From positions 6,285,001 to 6,349,000 of the forward strand of contig NZ_CP124747.1 in assembly GCF_041860085.1 (NCBI RefSeq): 64,000 nucleotides of DNA, written 5' to 3'. Positions 49,652 to 58,451 of this stretch are shown in pieces; the first letter of the stretch is position 1; every line of letters begins with the position of its first letter. The notes under the pieces were generated by a model, which ran no database searches, was not told where the DNA came from, and worked only from the letters and a program-made list of their open reading frames with translations. Position numbers and translations under genes: made by a program. Source of the stretch: Schlesneria sp. DSM 10557. GTDB lineage: Bacteria; Planctomycetota; Planctomycetia; Planctomycetales; Planctomycetaceae.

Positions 49652-50159
49652 GGTGTTGAATCTGACGAAGCACTCCTCTGTTGATGTCTGCCTCGGTCCG
49701 AGGGGCATGAGCAAATCCAACGACCATTTTGGGTTCGTACATGCGTGTTCGTGAGGTAGCAGTGCGGGTCGGATTGATCAGAGTTTCAGGGACACGACGC
49801 TCGCGCACTTCCAGCGCTGCCGGCTGTCCAGGCAGGCCCAAGGGAATCTGTACCGCTCCGACCACCTTGCGCGCGTCGTTCGTATCCTGACCGACAAAGT
49901 CTGACGATTTCCTGTTCCCCCTCATGAACCGAGCATCAGGCGTTGCGACGCCGATGACGCTGGGTCCAACCGGACCTGCGTTGGAACCGATCCCTGGCGC
50001 GGGCGTCGGTCTGCCGAAACTTCCTCCTCCGGCACTGGATTGAGGCTGCAGTGATTGTCCAAAACTTCTTTGACTGCCGAACATCTGCGCCTGCGCGGAA
50101 GAGCAGACACAATGGCAGACAGTGAGGGTGGCGGACATGATGAGCAAAAAACGATTCAT
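49458..50159 (-). CDS. Secreted BON-domain protein
   Basis: 233-residue protein with a signal peptide (LLIMSATLTVCHCVCSSAQAQ). A Gly-, Ser- and Pro-rich region (about 25-75) is followed by a mixed region. The C-terminal segment about 155-225 (DINRGVLRQIQHLTQ, VYLRGVVGSEEERALIEHM, VQNDLTV) is a BON domain, a fold that binds phospholipid or partner proteins in the periplasm; OsmY and secretin-associated proteins carry it. ATG 50159 is used because the frame to 50243 adds residues before the signal peptide. Its ATG overlaps the TGA of a small upstream frame (ATGA). Its 3' end runs 194 bp into the lipoprotein gene in antisense. Confidence 0.8.
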   Translation of the reverse strand: MNRFLLIMSATLTVCHCVCSSAQAQMFGSQRSFGQSLQPQSSAGGGSFGRPTPAPGIGSNAGPVGPSVIGVATPDARFMRGNRKSSDFVGQDTNDARKVVGAVQIPLGLPGQPAALEVRERRVPETLINPTRTATSRTRMYEPKMVVGFAHAPRTEADINRGVLRQIQHLTQLDPSLQISTTVVGETVYLRGVVGSEEERALIEHMMLFEPGISSVQNDLTVPSVVPPRPAVD

Positions 50160-50476
50160 GGCTCGATATTTACCTTCTGACCAGCTTTGTGTGCAAAAGG
50201 GACTGCAATGGGGTTTGTGACGCGTATTCGCGAGTTGATGCACCCGTGAATTCGCTCTGACTCCGCCATTATAGCCGCCCCACGGTCTTGTGAATAACTC
50301 TGATACAGGACAGGAGTTGCAACCTGAGCCTGTTGGTCGTCTTTGGTGTCTTGCTCGTTTTGCCTTGGTAAAGTTGGAAGTTCTTTCAGGGTTTTCGAAC
50401 GACCATCAGTATCGGACCTTGATATTGAATCAGCCGTAAGAAGCATGGAGAGTGAAGCATGGGCCCAATTCATCAT
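50156..50476 (-). CDS. Possible small protein coupled to the BON gene
   Basis: 106-residue frame beginning MMNWAHASL with AGGGGGG about 6 bp before the start. Its TGA overlaps the BON gene ATG (ATGA), as in translationally coupled pairs. Composition is hydrophilic with no recognised domain; the N-terminus is too short and weak to be a sure signal peptide. It could instead be a leader or a chance frame. Confidence 0.4.
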   Translation of the reverse strand: MMNWAHASLSMLLTADSISRSDTDGRSKTLKELPTLPRQNEQDTKDDQQAQVATPVLYQSYSQDRGAAIMAESERIHGCINSRIRVTNPIAVPFAHKAGQKVNIEP

Positions 50477-50922
50477 GCATTCCCCCCTGTCTGAGATTCG
50501 GAATCGGGAGCCCCAGGGCTGAAGTGATCCTGCGCATACCCAAGGGTGAATCCGGATTTGTTTTATTGAGGTTCGTTAATCTTTAACGCAAACTGATTAA
50601 AATCAGGAATGCAGGCTCGCAGGTTCGGTCAAGAGGATCGAGCTCACTCTGGCTAGGGTCAGTGTGAGTCTTGGCCGATGATCGAATGAAATGACTGGTG
50701 AGGTCATGTTCTGGAGCCGAACTGAGTGTCAAGTTGTTTGCATTGTTGGACTTGGTTGGGGGCGAACGCTTTTGCCCGCCAACGCATCAGTTTCTGCCGA
50801 TTATGGTAGAAATCGATGCCCAAGAGCCCTGCCACTTTCCTGAATTGCGAGCGTTTTTGCTGATGAGTGAGTGCATTCCCGGTCGCTGCCACACTCGGCT
50901 CCATCCCTTCGGAGGTTTCACA
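50477..50922. other. Intergenic region before the giant repeat protein
   Basis: Divergent promoters should lie here. Two small palindromes stand out: CGTTAA-TCT-TTAACG at 50574-50588 and CTGATT-AA-AATCAG at 50593-50606. The long frame from 50698 is probably 5' untranslated DNA because a better start (GTG 50923 with GGAGG) follows. Confidence 0.4.
50574..50606. promoter_or_regulatory. Two adjacent AT-rich palindromes, possible operator
   Basis: CGTTAATCTTTAACG (6-3-6) and CTGATTAAAATCAG (6-2-6), 4 bp apart, about 320 bp upstream of the GTG start. They have the symmetry of a dimer-binding site. Confidence 0.3.
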
Positions 50923-53900
50923 GTGGCGCATCATCGAAATCCTGGCATGAAGTCGTCGGCCGCCGCGACGGGATTCGTATTAAGTTTGCTGCTGGCTTGC
51001 TCGACGCTGGCTGCACAGGAACCTGCTGCGCCTGTGACACCTGCTTCCAGCTACCAGCGGCTGACCGATCCGCGGGTGGCAGAAACCCTCAAGCTCTCCG
51101 ACGATCAGCGAGTGCAGATTGCCAATCTCATTACGCAACGGGCCGAGGGACTGGCAAAAGCGGGGCCGGACGAACGGGCTGAGCTCTTGGCGCAGAGCGA
51201 GAAAAGTCTCGAAGCCGTTTTGACGCCAGAGCAGCGCTCGCAGTTTCTGAAAGAGATGGCTGAGCCCCGGCTTCGCTTTAATTTCCGGTTCCAGCGGTGG
51301 TCCGATGTCCTGGAGTGGCTGGCAAAGCAGTCTGATCTTTCGCTGGTCCTCGATGCCCCGCCTCCCGGCACATTTAACTATTCCGATACGAAAGAGTACA
51401 CCGCGACCGAGGCGCTCGACCTTCTGAATGGCGTCCTGACGACGAAGGGCTACACACTCATTCGTCGGGGCCGGATGCTGATGGTCATTGATATTCAGGA
51501 TGGTGTGCCCGATGGCCTGGTTCCCACAATCCCCCTGAGCGAGTTAGATACACGCGGAAAATTTGAACTTGTTACAGTCATGTTCCCCGTCGGAGACCGA
51601 GACCCGCAGGCAGTGAAGACCGAGATCACTCCGCTTCTTGGGCCGTTCGGCAAGAGCGTGCTGCTTGCGCAGTCACGACAGATCATTGTGACGGATACAG
51701 CCGGGATTGTGCGGGCGATCAGCCGCGTCATCTCATCAATGCCTCAGCCTGAACCCGAGCGGCGTAAAGATCCCCCCCCGTCGCCAGTACTGGAGGTGTA
51801 CTCAGTCCGGGCTGCGGACGGAAAAATTGCTGAAGACGTGCTGACGAAGATGTTTCCGTCAGCGAAAATCGTTGCTGATTTGAAGGCGGAACAGATCAAC
51901 GCCTTTGCGACCCCTGCCGAGCAGTCTGCCATCAAGGCCGTGCTGGAGCAGATGCAGACTCACAATCCCCCGGATCGGCGTCCCACTTTGGAGGTTTACC
52001 CTGTCCGGGATCAGGACGCAGCACAGCTTGTCCCCAACCTGCTGCTCGTCGCCCCGACAGCGCGGATTTCCTTTGACGCGCGTGAACGTCAAATTCTCGC
52101 TTTCGCCAATCCCGCTGATCAGGCCAATTTGAAGGCCGCAATCGAAAAGCTGGCAGTGTCAGGACCGGTCGATCGAAGTCGACAACTGGAAATTTACCGT
52201 TTGTCAACGGCTGATCCCGCGACCACGTTCACGTTGCTTCAGGGACTGTTGCCACAGGCGAAATTTACACTCGATCCTCTGACGCGCAGGATTGTCGCTG
52301 TTGCGTCGGTTGATGATCATAAAGCCATCAAGGCTGTGCTCGATCAGATCCAGTCGACAGCCGAGGGCCCCGATACCGTCCGGCTGGAATTCTATCCGCT
52401 TGACGAACCACTCTCGGCGACAGCGATGTCGCTGCTGGTTTCACTGGCTCCGAAAGCCAAGATCGTTGCCGATACCGAGGCCAAACGATTGCAGGTGTTG
52501 GCGACGGCCGCCGATCAGGCTGTGGTCAAAGAGAATCTGGAATCGATCCTCAAGGGGCGGCCTACCGTCGAAAAACGGAAGTTGGCCGTTTTCAAGGTCA
52601 TGCCTGAACAGCGGGCACGCTTTCAGGCCATTCTTCCGACCCTCAGCGCCGACTTTCCCGACATTCGCGTGGTTGCGGACGGGGAACCAAACGAACTGGC
52701 CATCTGGGCAAAACCCTCGCAGCACGAACTGCTTCAGGGTTTGATTGACTCACTTGCAAGAGAGCCAGTTGAAGGGGAAGAAACTCAGCTCGTCGCTCAT
52801 CCACTGAGGTCTGCCGATCCTGCAACCGCGACAACAATCCTCAAGACGCTGGTACCTCAGGCGAAGGTTTCGCTTGATGCCGTAAATCGTCAGGTCGTCG
52901 TTATTGCGACGGTGAAAGACCAGAATGCCATCAAGGAAACGATTGAAAAACTGCAACCGGGCGATCTTGGACCTGATACACCCGTCCTTCGATATTACCC
53001 TGTCGACCAGCCCTTGAATGCGACGACACTTGCCGCCTTCGCGAGACTCGTCCCCAAAGCCACAGTGACCCAGGACGTGGATGGCAAGGCCTTGCAGGTT
53101 GTTGCCACGACAGCCGAGCAGGAACTGGTAAAGAAGTATCTGGACGAAGCGCAGAAAGGAATGCCGGTCGCTGAAAAGCGGAAGCTCTCCATTTACAAAG
53201 TCGTGCCCGCTCAGCGAGCCCGTTTCCTGACGCTCCTTCCCTCAATGGCGTTGGAGTTCCCTGATGTCCGCGCCGTTCCCGACGGAGAACCAAACGAATT
53301 GGCCATCTGGGCAAAGCCATCTCAACATGAGGTTCTGAAAGGGCTGATTGAGTCGCTCGCGGGTGATTCTGGCGCAGGCGACGAGGTTCAGTTGGTGACG
53401 CATCCCCTCCGTTCTGCGGATCCGACGACCGCGACAGCAATTCTCAAGACGCTGGTTCCCCAGGCCAAAATTTCGCTCGATCTGGTGAACCGGCATCTGG
53501 TGGCTATCGCGACTACCGAGGATCAACAGCAGATCAAATCCACGATCCAGAAACTGCAACCGGGTGATTTGGGGCCGGACACACCGCTGCTACGCTTCTA
53601 TCCACTTGAGCAGACTTTGCCGACGTCCGCACTGGCCGCATTCTCGAGACTCGTTCCCAAAGCGACGGTCACTCAGGATTTGGACGCCAAGGCACTGCAA
53701 GTCGTCGGCACGTCCGCCGAGCATGAACTCATCAAGTCACACCTGGATGACGTTCTCAAGGGAATGCCTGTTACAGAAAAACGGAAACTGTCCGTATACC
53801 CGGTTACTCCTGCTCAGCGCGTTCGTTTCCTGGCAGTGATGCCCACTCTGCGTGGCGACCTGCCCGACATTCGTGTGGTCACCGATGGTGAACCCAATGA

Positions 53901-56607
53901 ACTGGCGATCTGGGCGAAGCCTTCTCAGCATGAATTGCTGAAAGGAATCTTCGATGAACTCGTTCGCGAGACACCCGTTACGGAAAAATATCAGCTTGTC
54001 TCGTATCCGCTGAAAGCGGCTGATCCGAACACCGCTTCCACTGTACTTCAGACCCTCTTCCCGGGCGCGAAGATCACAGTCGATCTTAACGGCAACCGAC
54101 TGCTCATCTGGACCCGAAGTGCGGACCACGTTGAGGTTAAGAAGGCGATTGAAGAGCTCGACAGTGACGAAGCCGGAGAACGCCGGGACAAAGTCGTCGT
54201 TTATCCGGTACCGGAAATCGACCCGGATGTCGCCGTTGGCTTGCTGCAATCCGTGCTTCCGAAAGTCCGGATGATGAAAGACACCAAAGCGAGAACGATT
54301 GTCGCGTGGGCCAAGAAAGCCGATCACGAGACCATTTCGCGGACGCTTGCGTCAATGCGGACATCCGCCGATGGGGACCAGAAACCTCGTCTCAAGTATT
54401 TCCCCCCGGGAAAATTTAATGCGGCAAGTGTCATCGATGTGCTGCGAGTTGCCATGCCGACCGTTCGGATTGCTGTCGATCCAAAAACTGGCGGACTTGT
54501 CGCCTTGGGAACGGTCGCAGACCACGAACAGGTGGAGTCGGCGATTTCGCAGATTACATCTCAGGCAGGGGCTCAGGCGGCTCAACTTGTGACGTACCAT
54601 CTGCCTCGAGCGGGGGCATCCTCTGCATTTCAGATCCTGTCTCAGGCAGCGCCTGATGCTCGAGTTGCTTTGGGTCAGGATTCGAGCCATCTGCTTGTCT
54701 GGGCAAGGCCCGATGATCACCTGATCGTCCAGAAGATTGTGGAACAGCTCGAAGCCGATTCGTCCGCCAAAAAGAAGTTTGAACTCCGGCCGTACACTCT
54801 GAAAGCGACCGGGGCAGGAACCGTGATTCCGCTACTGAGCCGAGCCGTTCCGAAAGCCACGCTGAATATCGGCAATACGCCCAACAAGCTAATCGTGTGG
54901 GCCGTTCCCGAGGATCATGCCATCGTTGAGCAGGTCGTCAAACAGTTCGACGCGGTGCATGCCCCGGACACGACGATTGAGTTCTATGATATTCAGAATA
55001 TCGACTCGGATTCGGCGCTCCGTCTTGCTCAGGCAATGTTGCAGAAAGATTCTGTGGGGACGAATGTATCAGTCATTTCCGGCAGCAACCAGTTGTATGT
55101 CGAAGCCAGGGCTGAACAGCATGAGATGATTCGCGACGGCTTGAAAAGGTTGAAGACGTCGTCCGAGGCTGGCTTCGAAGTCTTTCAACTGGAAACAGTC
55201 GACCCCTCTTCGGCGGAGGTGATGATTCGCCGGATGTTCGGTGGATCCCGATTGTCTGGCCCTGTCGTTGAACCTGATTTTGCCTCACAGAAGCTTTTCG
55301 TCCGCGGGACCAAAGAGCAGATCAAGCGGATCGAAGAACTTCTCGAGAAAATGGGCGAAAAGGGACTTTCGCGTCAGGAACCAGCAGGTTCCCCAACGAT
55401 GCGCGTCGTCCCCTTCGGGGGAGACACATCTTCGGCACTCAAGGAAATTCTGCGGATCTGGCCAAAACTCCGCTCGAATGAATTGCGGATCATCCCTGGT
55501 TCGGACCGAGGTTCGAATCTTCTACTTCCAGGTTCGGGGCTCAAAAAGCAACCTGCAACGAGCGACAAGCCTGTCACGAACGATGTACCACTTGGTACCA
55601 AGCCAATTCCTGCAGAATCTCCCAAGCCGAAGTTGCTCAAAGAGCAGATTGATGGTGCGGACGACCAGGATGAAGAAGAAACTCTCGAGGACCTCGGCGA
55701 CGACGAGGGGGCAGAAGAGGAAACCCTGAAGTCAGGCAAGTCCGCAGCTCGGCCAATTACGGTTCCCCGTCAGACGACCGACGTAGTGTCGACGCAAGGG
55801 ACTGTCGCACAGGTCCAGGCTCAATCGACCGAGCCGCCTGCTCCGATTGTGATTTTGCCACGTGAGGGTAGTGTCACAATTTTCTCTGAGGATCTGGAAG
55901 CCCTTGAGCAGTTCGACAAGTTGCTGCGAGTGATGTCGGGGCCTCAACAGACGACGGGACGGGGATTCTCGGTCTATGGGCTGAAGATCGCCGGGGCCAC
56001 ACAGGTCGCTGAAACTTTGCGACAAGCCTTACGGTCACAGTCCGGTGGTGGATTCCGCTCTGGCGGAAGCGGTCCTACTGTCGTGGCAGACGAACGGCTG
56101 AATGCCATTATCGTGCATGGTAGCCGGGCAGATCGGGCTTCAATCGAAACCTTGCTGGAGGTGCTCGATTCCGCGGATATGCCCGATTCGCGTGCAGCCA
56201 ACCGACCGAAGCGGGTCAGTGTCAAACATGGATCCGCAGTTCAGATTGAGCAGGTTCTACGGCTTGTTTATAAGTCGCAGCTCAGCACCGGTGGTGGACG
56301 GAAGGAGCTACCGATCCCCTTTGGTTTGGCACCGGAAATCGCGGCGACACTCCAGCAGTTGAATGCCATGAACTCAGGTCCCGTGCTGTCACTGAGTGTC
56401 GACGAAGTGACCAATTCGATTGTCATCATGGCGCCAGCAGCAATCACCGAACAGGTCGCTTCGCTGATTCATGAACTCGACGAGGCTTCGCTGACAGAGA
56501 ACTCACGCGGTATCAGCATTGTGCCGCTCGAACGGATGAACTCCTCCAAGACGCAAAAGGTTCTGAATCTGATCCAGGAAAAGTCGCGCCGGCGCGATCG
56601 GCGGTGA
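50923..56607 (+). CDS. Giant secreted protein of secretin N-type repeats
   Basis: 1894-residue exported protein. GTG 50923 has GGAGG 7 bp upstream and leads into a signal peptide (FVLSLLLACSTLAA, cleavage near AAQ-E). A helical segment with LSDDQR and TPEQR precedes an STN/N0-like domain (about 116-190). Residues about 214-1476 are some nineteen consecutive small domains of 55-65 residues, each like a secretin N domain (start L-x-x-Y-P-L, middle VPKA-x-V, end x-LxVxAT-x-x-x-x-x-IK), then an acidic linker (about 1566-1606) and two more such domains up to the end. No secretin pore domain is present. The protein should be periplasmic and may line or scaffold the secretion channel; this is inferred. 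Confidence 0.82.
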   Translation: MAHHRNPGMKSSAAATGFVLSLLLACSTLAAQEPAAPVTPASSYQRLTDPRVAETLKLSDDQRVQIANLITQRAEGLAKAGPDERAELLAQSEKSLEAVLTPEQRSQFLKEMAEPRLRFNFRFQRWSDVLEWLAKQSDLSLVLDAPPPGTFNYSDTKEYTATEALDLLNGVLTTKGYTLIRRGRMLMVIDIQDGVPDGLVPTIPLSELDTRGKFELVTVMFPVGDRDPQAVKTEITPLLGPFGKSVLLAQSRQIIVTDTAGIVRAISRVISSMPQPEPERRKDPPPSPVLEVYSVRAADGKIAEDVLTKMFPSAKIVADLKAEQINAFATPAEQSAIKAVLEQMQTHNPPDRRPTLEVYPVRDQDAAQLVPNLLLVAPTARISFDARERQILAFANPADQANLKAAIEKLAVSGPVDRSRQLEIYRLSTADPATTFTLLQGLLPQAKFTLDPLTRRIVAVASVDDHKAIKAVLDQIQSTAEGPDTVRLEFYPLDEPLSATAMSLLVSLAPKAKIVADTEAKRLQVLATAADQAVVKENLESILKGRPTVEKRKLAVFKVMPEQRARFQAILPTLSADFPDIRVVADGEPNELAIWAKPSQHELLQGLIDSLAREPVEGEETQLVAHPLRSADPATATTILKTLVPQAKVSLDAVNRQVVVIATVKDQNAIKETIEKLQPGDLGPDTPVLRYYPVDQPLNATTLAAFARLVPKATVTQDVDGKALQVVATTAEQELVKKYLDEAQKGMPVAEKRKLSIYKVVPAQRARFLTLLPSMALEFPDVRAVPDGEPNELAIWAKPSQHEVLKGLIESLAGDSGAGDEVQLVTHPLRSADPTTATAILKTLVPQAKISLDLVNRHLVAIATTEDQQQIKSTIQKLQPGDLGPDTPLLRFYPLEQTLPTSALAAFSRLVPKATVTQDLDAKALQVVGTSAEHELIKSHLDDVLKGMPVTEKRKLSVYPVTPAQRVRFLAVMPTLRGDLPDIRVVTDGEPNELAIWAKPSQHELLKGIFDELVRETPVTEKYQLVSYPLKAADPNTASTVLQTLFPGAKITVDLNGNRLLIWTRSADHVEVKKAIEELDSDEAGERRDKVVVYPVPEIDPDVAVGLLQSVLPKVRMMKDTKARTIVAWAKKADHETISRTLASMRTSADGDQKPRLKYFPPGKFNAASVIDVLRVAMPTVRIAVDPKTGGLVALGTVADHEQVESAISQITSQAGAQAAQLVTYHLPRAGASSAFQILSQAAPDARVALGQDSSHLLVWARPDDHLIVQKIVEQLEADSSAKKKFELRPYTLKATGAGTVIPLLSRAVPKATLNIGNTPNKLIVWAVPEDHAIVEQVVKQFDAVHAPDTTIEFYDIQNIDSDSALRLAQAMLQKDSVGTNVSVISGSNQLYVEARAEQHEMIRDGLKRLKTSSEAGFEVFQLETVDPSSAEVMIRRMFGGSRLSGPVVEPDFASQKLFVRGTKEQIKRIEELLEKMGEKGLSRQEPAGSPTMRVVPFGGDTSSALKEILRIWPKLRSNELRIIPGSDRGSNLLLPGSGLKKQPATSDKPVTNDVPLGTKPIPAESPKPKLLKEQIDGADDQDEEETLEDLGDDEGAEEETLKSGKSAARPITVPRQTTDVVSTQGTVAQVQAQSTEPPAPIVILPREGSVTIFSEDLEALEQFDKLLRVMSGPQQTTGRGFSVYGLKIAGATQVAETLRQALRSQSGGGFRSGGSGPTVVADERLNAIIVHGSRADRASIETLLEVLDSADMPDSRAANRPKRVSVKHGSAVQIEQVLRLVYKSQLSTGGGRKELPIPFGLAPEIAATLQQLNAMNSGPVLSLSVDEVTNSIVIMAPAAITEQVASLIHELDEASLTENSRGISIVPLERMNSSKTQKVLNLIQEKSRRRDRR
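52570..54378 (+). repeat. 603-bp three-domain super-repeat in the giant protein gene
   Basis: The boundary GAAAA(A/G)CGGAA(G/A) recurs at 52570, 53173 and 53776, exactly 603 bp (201 codons) apart. The motif GEPNELAIWAKPSQHE occurs once in each copy (Glu codon at 52684, 53287, 53890). The first two copies are close; the last two thirds of the third copy have drifted. Confidence 0.9.
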
Positions 56608-56659
56608 TCCTGTCGGTCGCCGCTGCTCCGTACCGAACGGTAACCGGATGTCGTGCTAA

Positions 56660-56710
56660 GCACCCCACAGGCGGAGTCTCCCAAGGAGCGAGTATCCGCC
56701 TGTGGGGTGC
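56660..56710. terminator. 16-bp perfect inverted repeat after the giant gene
   Basis: Arms 56660-56675 and 56695-56710 are perfectly complementary, with a 19-base loop that itself contains CTCC-CAA-GGAG. It lies 53 bp after the stop, between convergent genes, and should end both transcripts. A TTTTT run follows at about 56731. The rest of the gap 56608-56927 shows nothing else. Confidence 0.6.
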
Positions 56711-56927
56711 GAACCATTCGGCATCGGATCTTTTTGACGGATTCGAACGTAGCGCGAGTGGGCAATGCGCGCTCGTTTAAGGACTCACCGTCGTTCCGGG
56801 AATGACTTCCACGCTGGTGGAAGTATTCGAGGGCAAGGTTCGGAGCGCTGGTCGCGTCTTGACCAATCCGGGGAAAGAAGGTTTCCAGCCTGAGAAAGGG
56901 ATTGCAGCGTCTGCACGTTCTGTTTGG

Positions 56928-57653
56928 TTATTTGGACGTGCCCGATTTGCGGACGCACTCTTTCGCTGTCACAACTCCATCACCATTGGCATCCAGATTG
57001 GCGAAATCTTCCAGCTCCGCAGGGATGCTGGCGGGACTGAATTCTCCCGCTGTTAACTGTCCATCGCCGTCCAGGTCTTTCGTGATAAACCATTCAGGCA
57101 GTCCTTGGGGAAGTCGGTTAGCGGGAACGAAAAACTTCAGGTTTCGTCGCCGTTCATTGAGCGATGGTTCTGCAACATCGGCATCAGCGTCGCGTCCAAT
57201 AACGCTGACGCTCTCTTCCGCTTCGATTGAAGGGGCCGATGCAGACTTCACATCGGGTCCCATTGGAACTCCAATCCGCTTACGCCGACCGTAATCGATG
57301 ACCCACCCGATCAACTCATCTCGATCAATCAGGCCGTCTCCATTTGCATCAATCAGGTCCGGTCGCCCTTGTAACTCCTGCCACTCCGTCGTCTGAAGCA
57401 CGCCGTCTTTATTATGGTCGTGGCGAGAGATGAGATAGGTCGCATACCGACTGATTTTGGGAGGGACGGCCGCGGATGATCCAGAGCGGGACGTCCTTGG
57501 CTGCCGGGGAGTTTGTGATTCCTTCGGGGGCGATTCTGCCGCGACAGGCGTCGAAGCCTCTTCGGGCTGGCCGATCGCCGCCAGCGGCGTCAACACCACG
57601 ATGATCCACAACAGGTGGTGCCTGAACTGGCGTGTGAACGAAAAGCAAACCAT
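56928..57653 (-). CDS. Secreted EF-hand protein
   Basis: 241-residue protein with a signal peptide (HLLWIIVVLTPLAAIG), a Pro/Ser-rich region, and four EF-hand calcium loops: DHNKDGVLQTTEW, DANGDGLIDRDEL, DLDGDGQLTAGEF and DANGDGVVTAKE. The second pair is preceded by FVPANRLPQGLPEWF. It should bind calcium outside the cytoplasm. ATG 57653 gives a normal signal peptide; the frame to 57722 is less likely. It lies convergent to the giant gene and divergent from gspE, inside the secretion locus, so it may be a component or a secreted substrate. Confidence 0.85.
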   Translation of the reverse strand: MVCFSFTRQFRHHLLWIIVVLTPLAAIGQPEEASTPVAAESPPKESQTPRQPRTSRSGSSAAVPPKISRYATYLISRHDHNKDGVLQTTEWQELQGRPDLIDANGDGLIDRDELIGWVIDYGRRKRIGVPMGPDVKSASAPSIEAEESVSVIGRDADADVAEPSLNERRRNLKFFVPANRLPQGLPEWFITKDLDGDGQLTAGEFSPASIPAELEDFANLDANGDGVVTAKECVRKSGTSK

Positions 57654-58451
57654 TCTGGTCGATTTCCGACTAGGGCTGATTCGAAGTTCCGGGATGAGCA
57701 ATAGGGTGTCGAAATGCGGCATCGCCAGCGGCTCATGTGAACTCGGGGATTACCATTTCAGGAGACTCAAAGCAACTGAAATCAGCCCATTCCGGCGATG
57801 TTGCAGAAAATTGGCTCGCCCGATCCGTTACATCGGTCGACAGCAAAGAAAGACGAGTTTTCGGATGGAATTCTGGACGATATAGTCCACAGGAACAAGA
57901 TAGAAGGGTTGGATTTATTCTTGTTGATGTGACGGAAGTTTTTCGCTATTAGTCACTTATAGCGATGAAGAACTCTCGCCCGTTACGTTGAGTAAAGTCA
58001 CGATTGGAGAAGAGATTGAGACGGATCTTCCACCGGATCGGGGGTAAACCTTGACGATCGGCTAGGCTTTACCTACGATTAGCGTCACACCTAAACGGAT
58101 TTTGATGGATTTTGCTTGCTCGTCGGCTCGAATGAGCCGGTAAACGAACTGCTTTAACTTCAGTGATAGACGTTTTTACCCGCCTTACTCCCGCCAGCTA
58201 TTTGCAACCTACCTGAAATGATCAGAGTTCCTGCCCAAGGCTAGAACAACAGGAAACTGTTCTCGCAAACCGTGTGCCGTTGACTTGATATCGACGGAAA
58301 TTGGGCTGGTCTCATGTTTTCGACCCCAACCGCAGGACGCACTACCAAAAGTTGATCGTTAAAAACTTCGCCTCTGACATGGGGCTTGGTTTTTTAAGTT
58401 TGGTTGAGTCAACCAAGCGTTCGACTGCCCGTTTCTCTCGAATTGAATGCC
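57654..58451. other. Long divergent region upstream of gspE
   Basis: About 800 bp without a gene. It contains a hairpin with a GAAT loop (58124-58129 with 58134-58139), a 7-bp hairpin near 57943-57965, a possible GAAA-loop hairpin near 58246-58262, and competing hairpins just before gspE. It should hold the promoter of the gsp operon; no clear hexamer pair was found. Confidence 0.45.
58384..58418 (+). promoter_or_regulatory. Two competing hairpins before gspE
   Basis: AACCAAGC at 58411-58418 can pair either with GCTTGGTT at 58384-58391, or (as TCAACCAA, 58409-58416) with TTGGTTGA at 58400-58407. The pairings exclude each other and lie 34 bp before ATG 58452, where they could affect translation. 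Confidence 0.35.

Noticed and set aside
55511..55525. GGTTCGAATC resembling a tRNA T-arm
   Set aside because: Inside the giant protein gene; no flanking tRNA stems.
58235..58310. Possible cyclic-di-GMP (GEMM) riboswitch before gspE
   Set aside because: A GAAA-loop hairpin followed by CGCAAAC recalls GEMM, but the 5' GCAAACC part and the second helix do not fit. A cmscan against RF01051 would decide.
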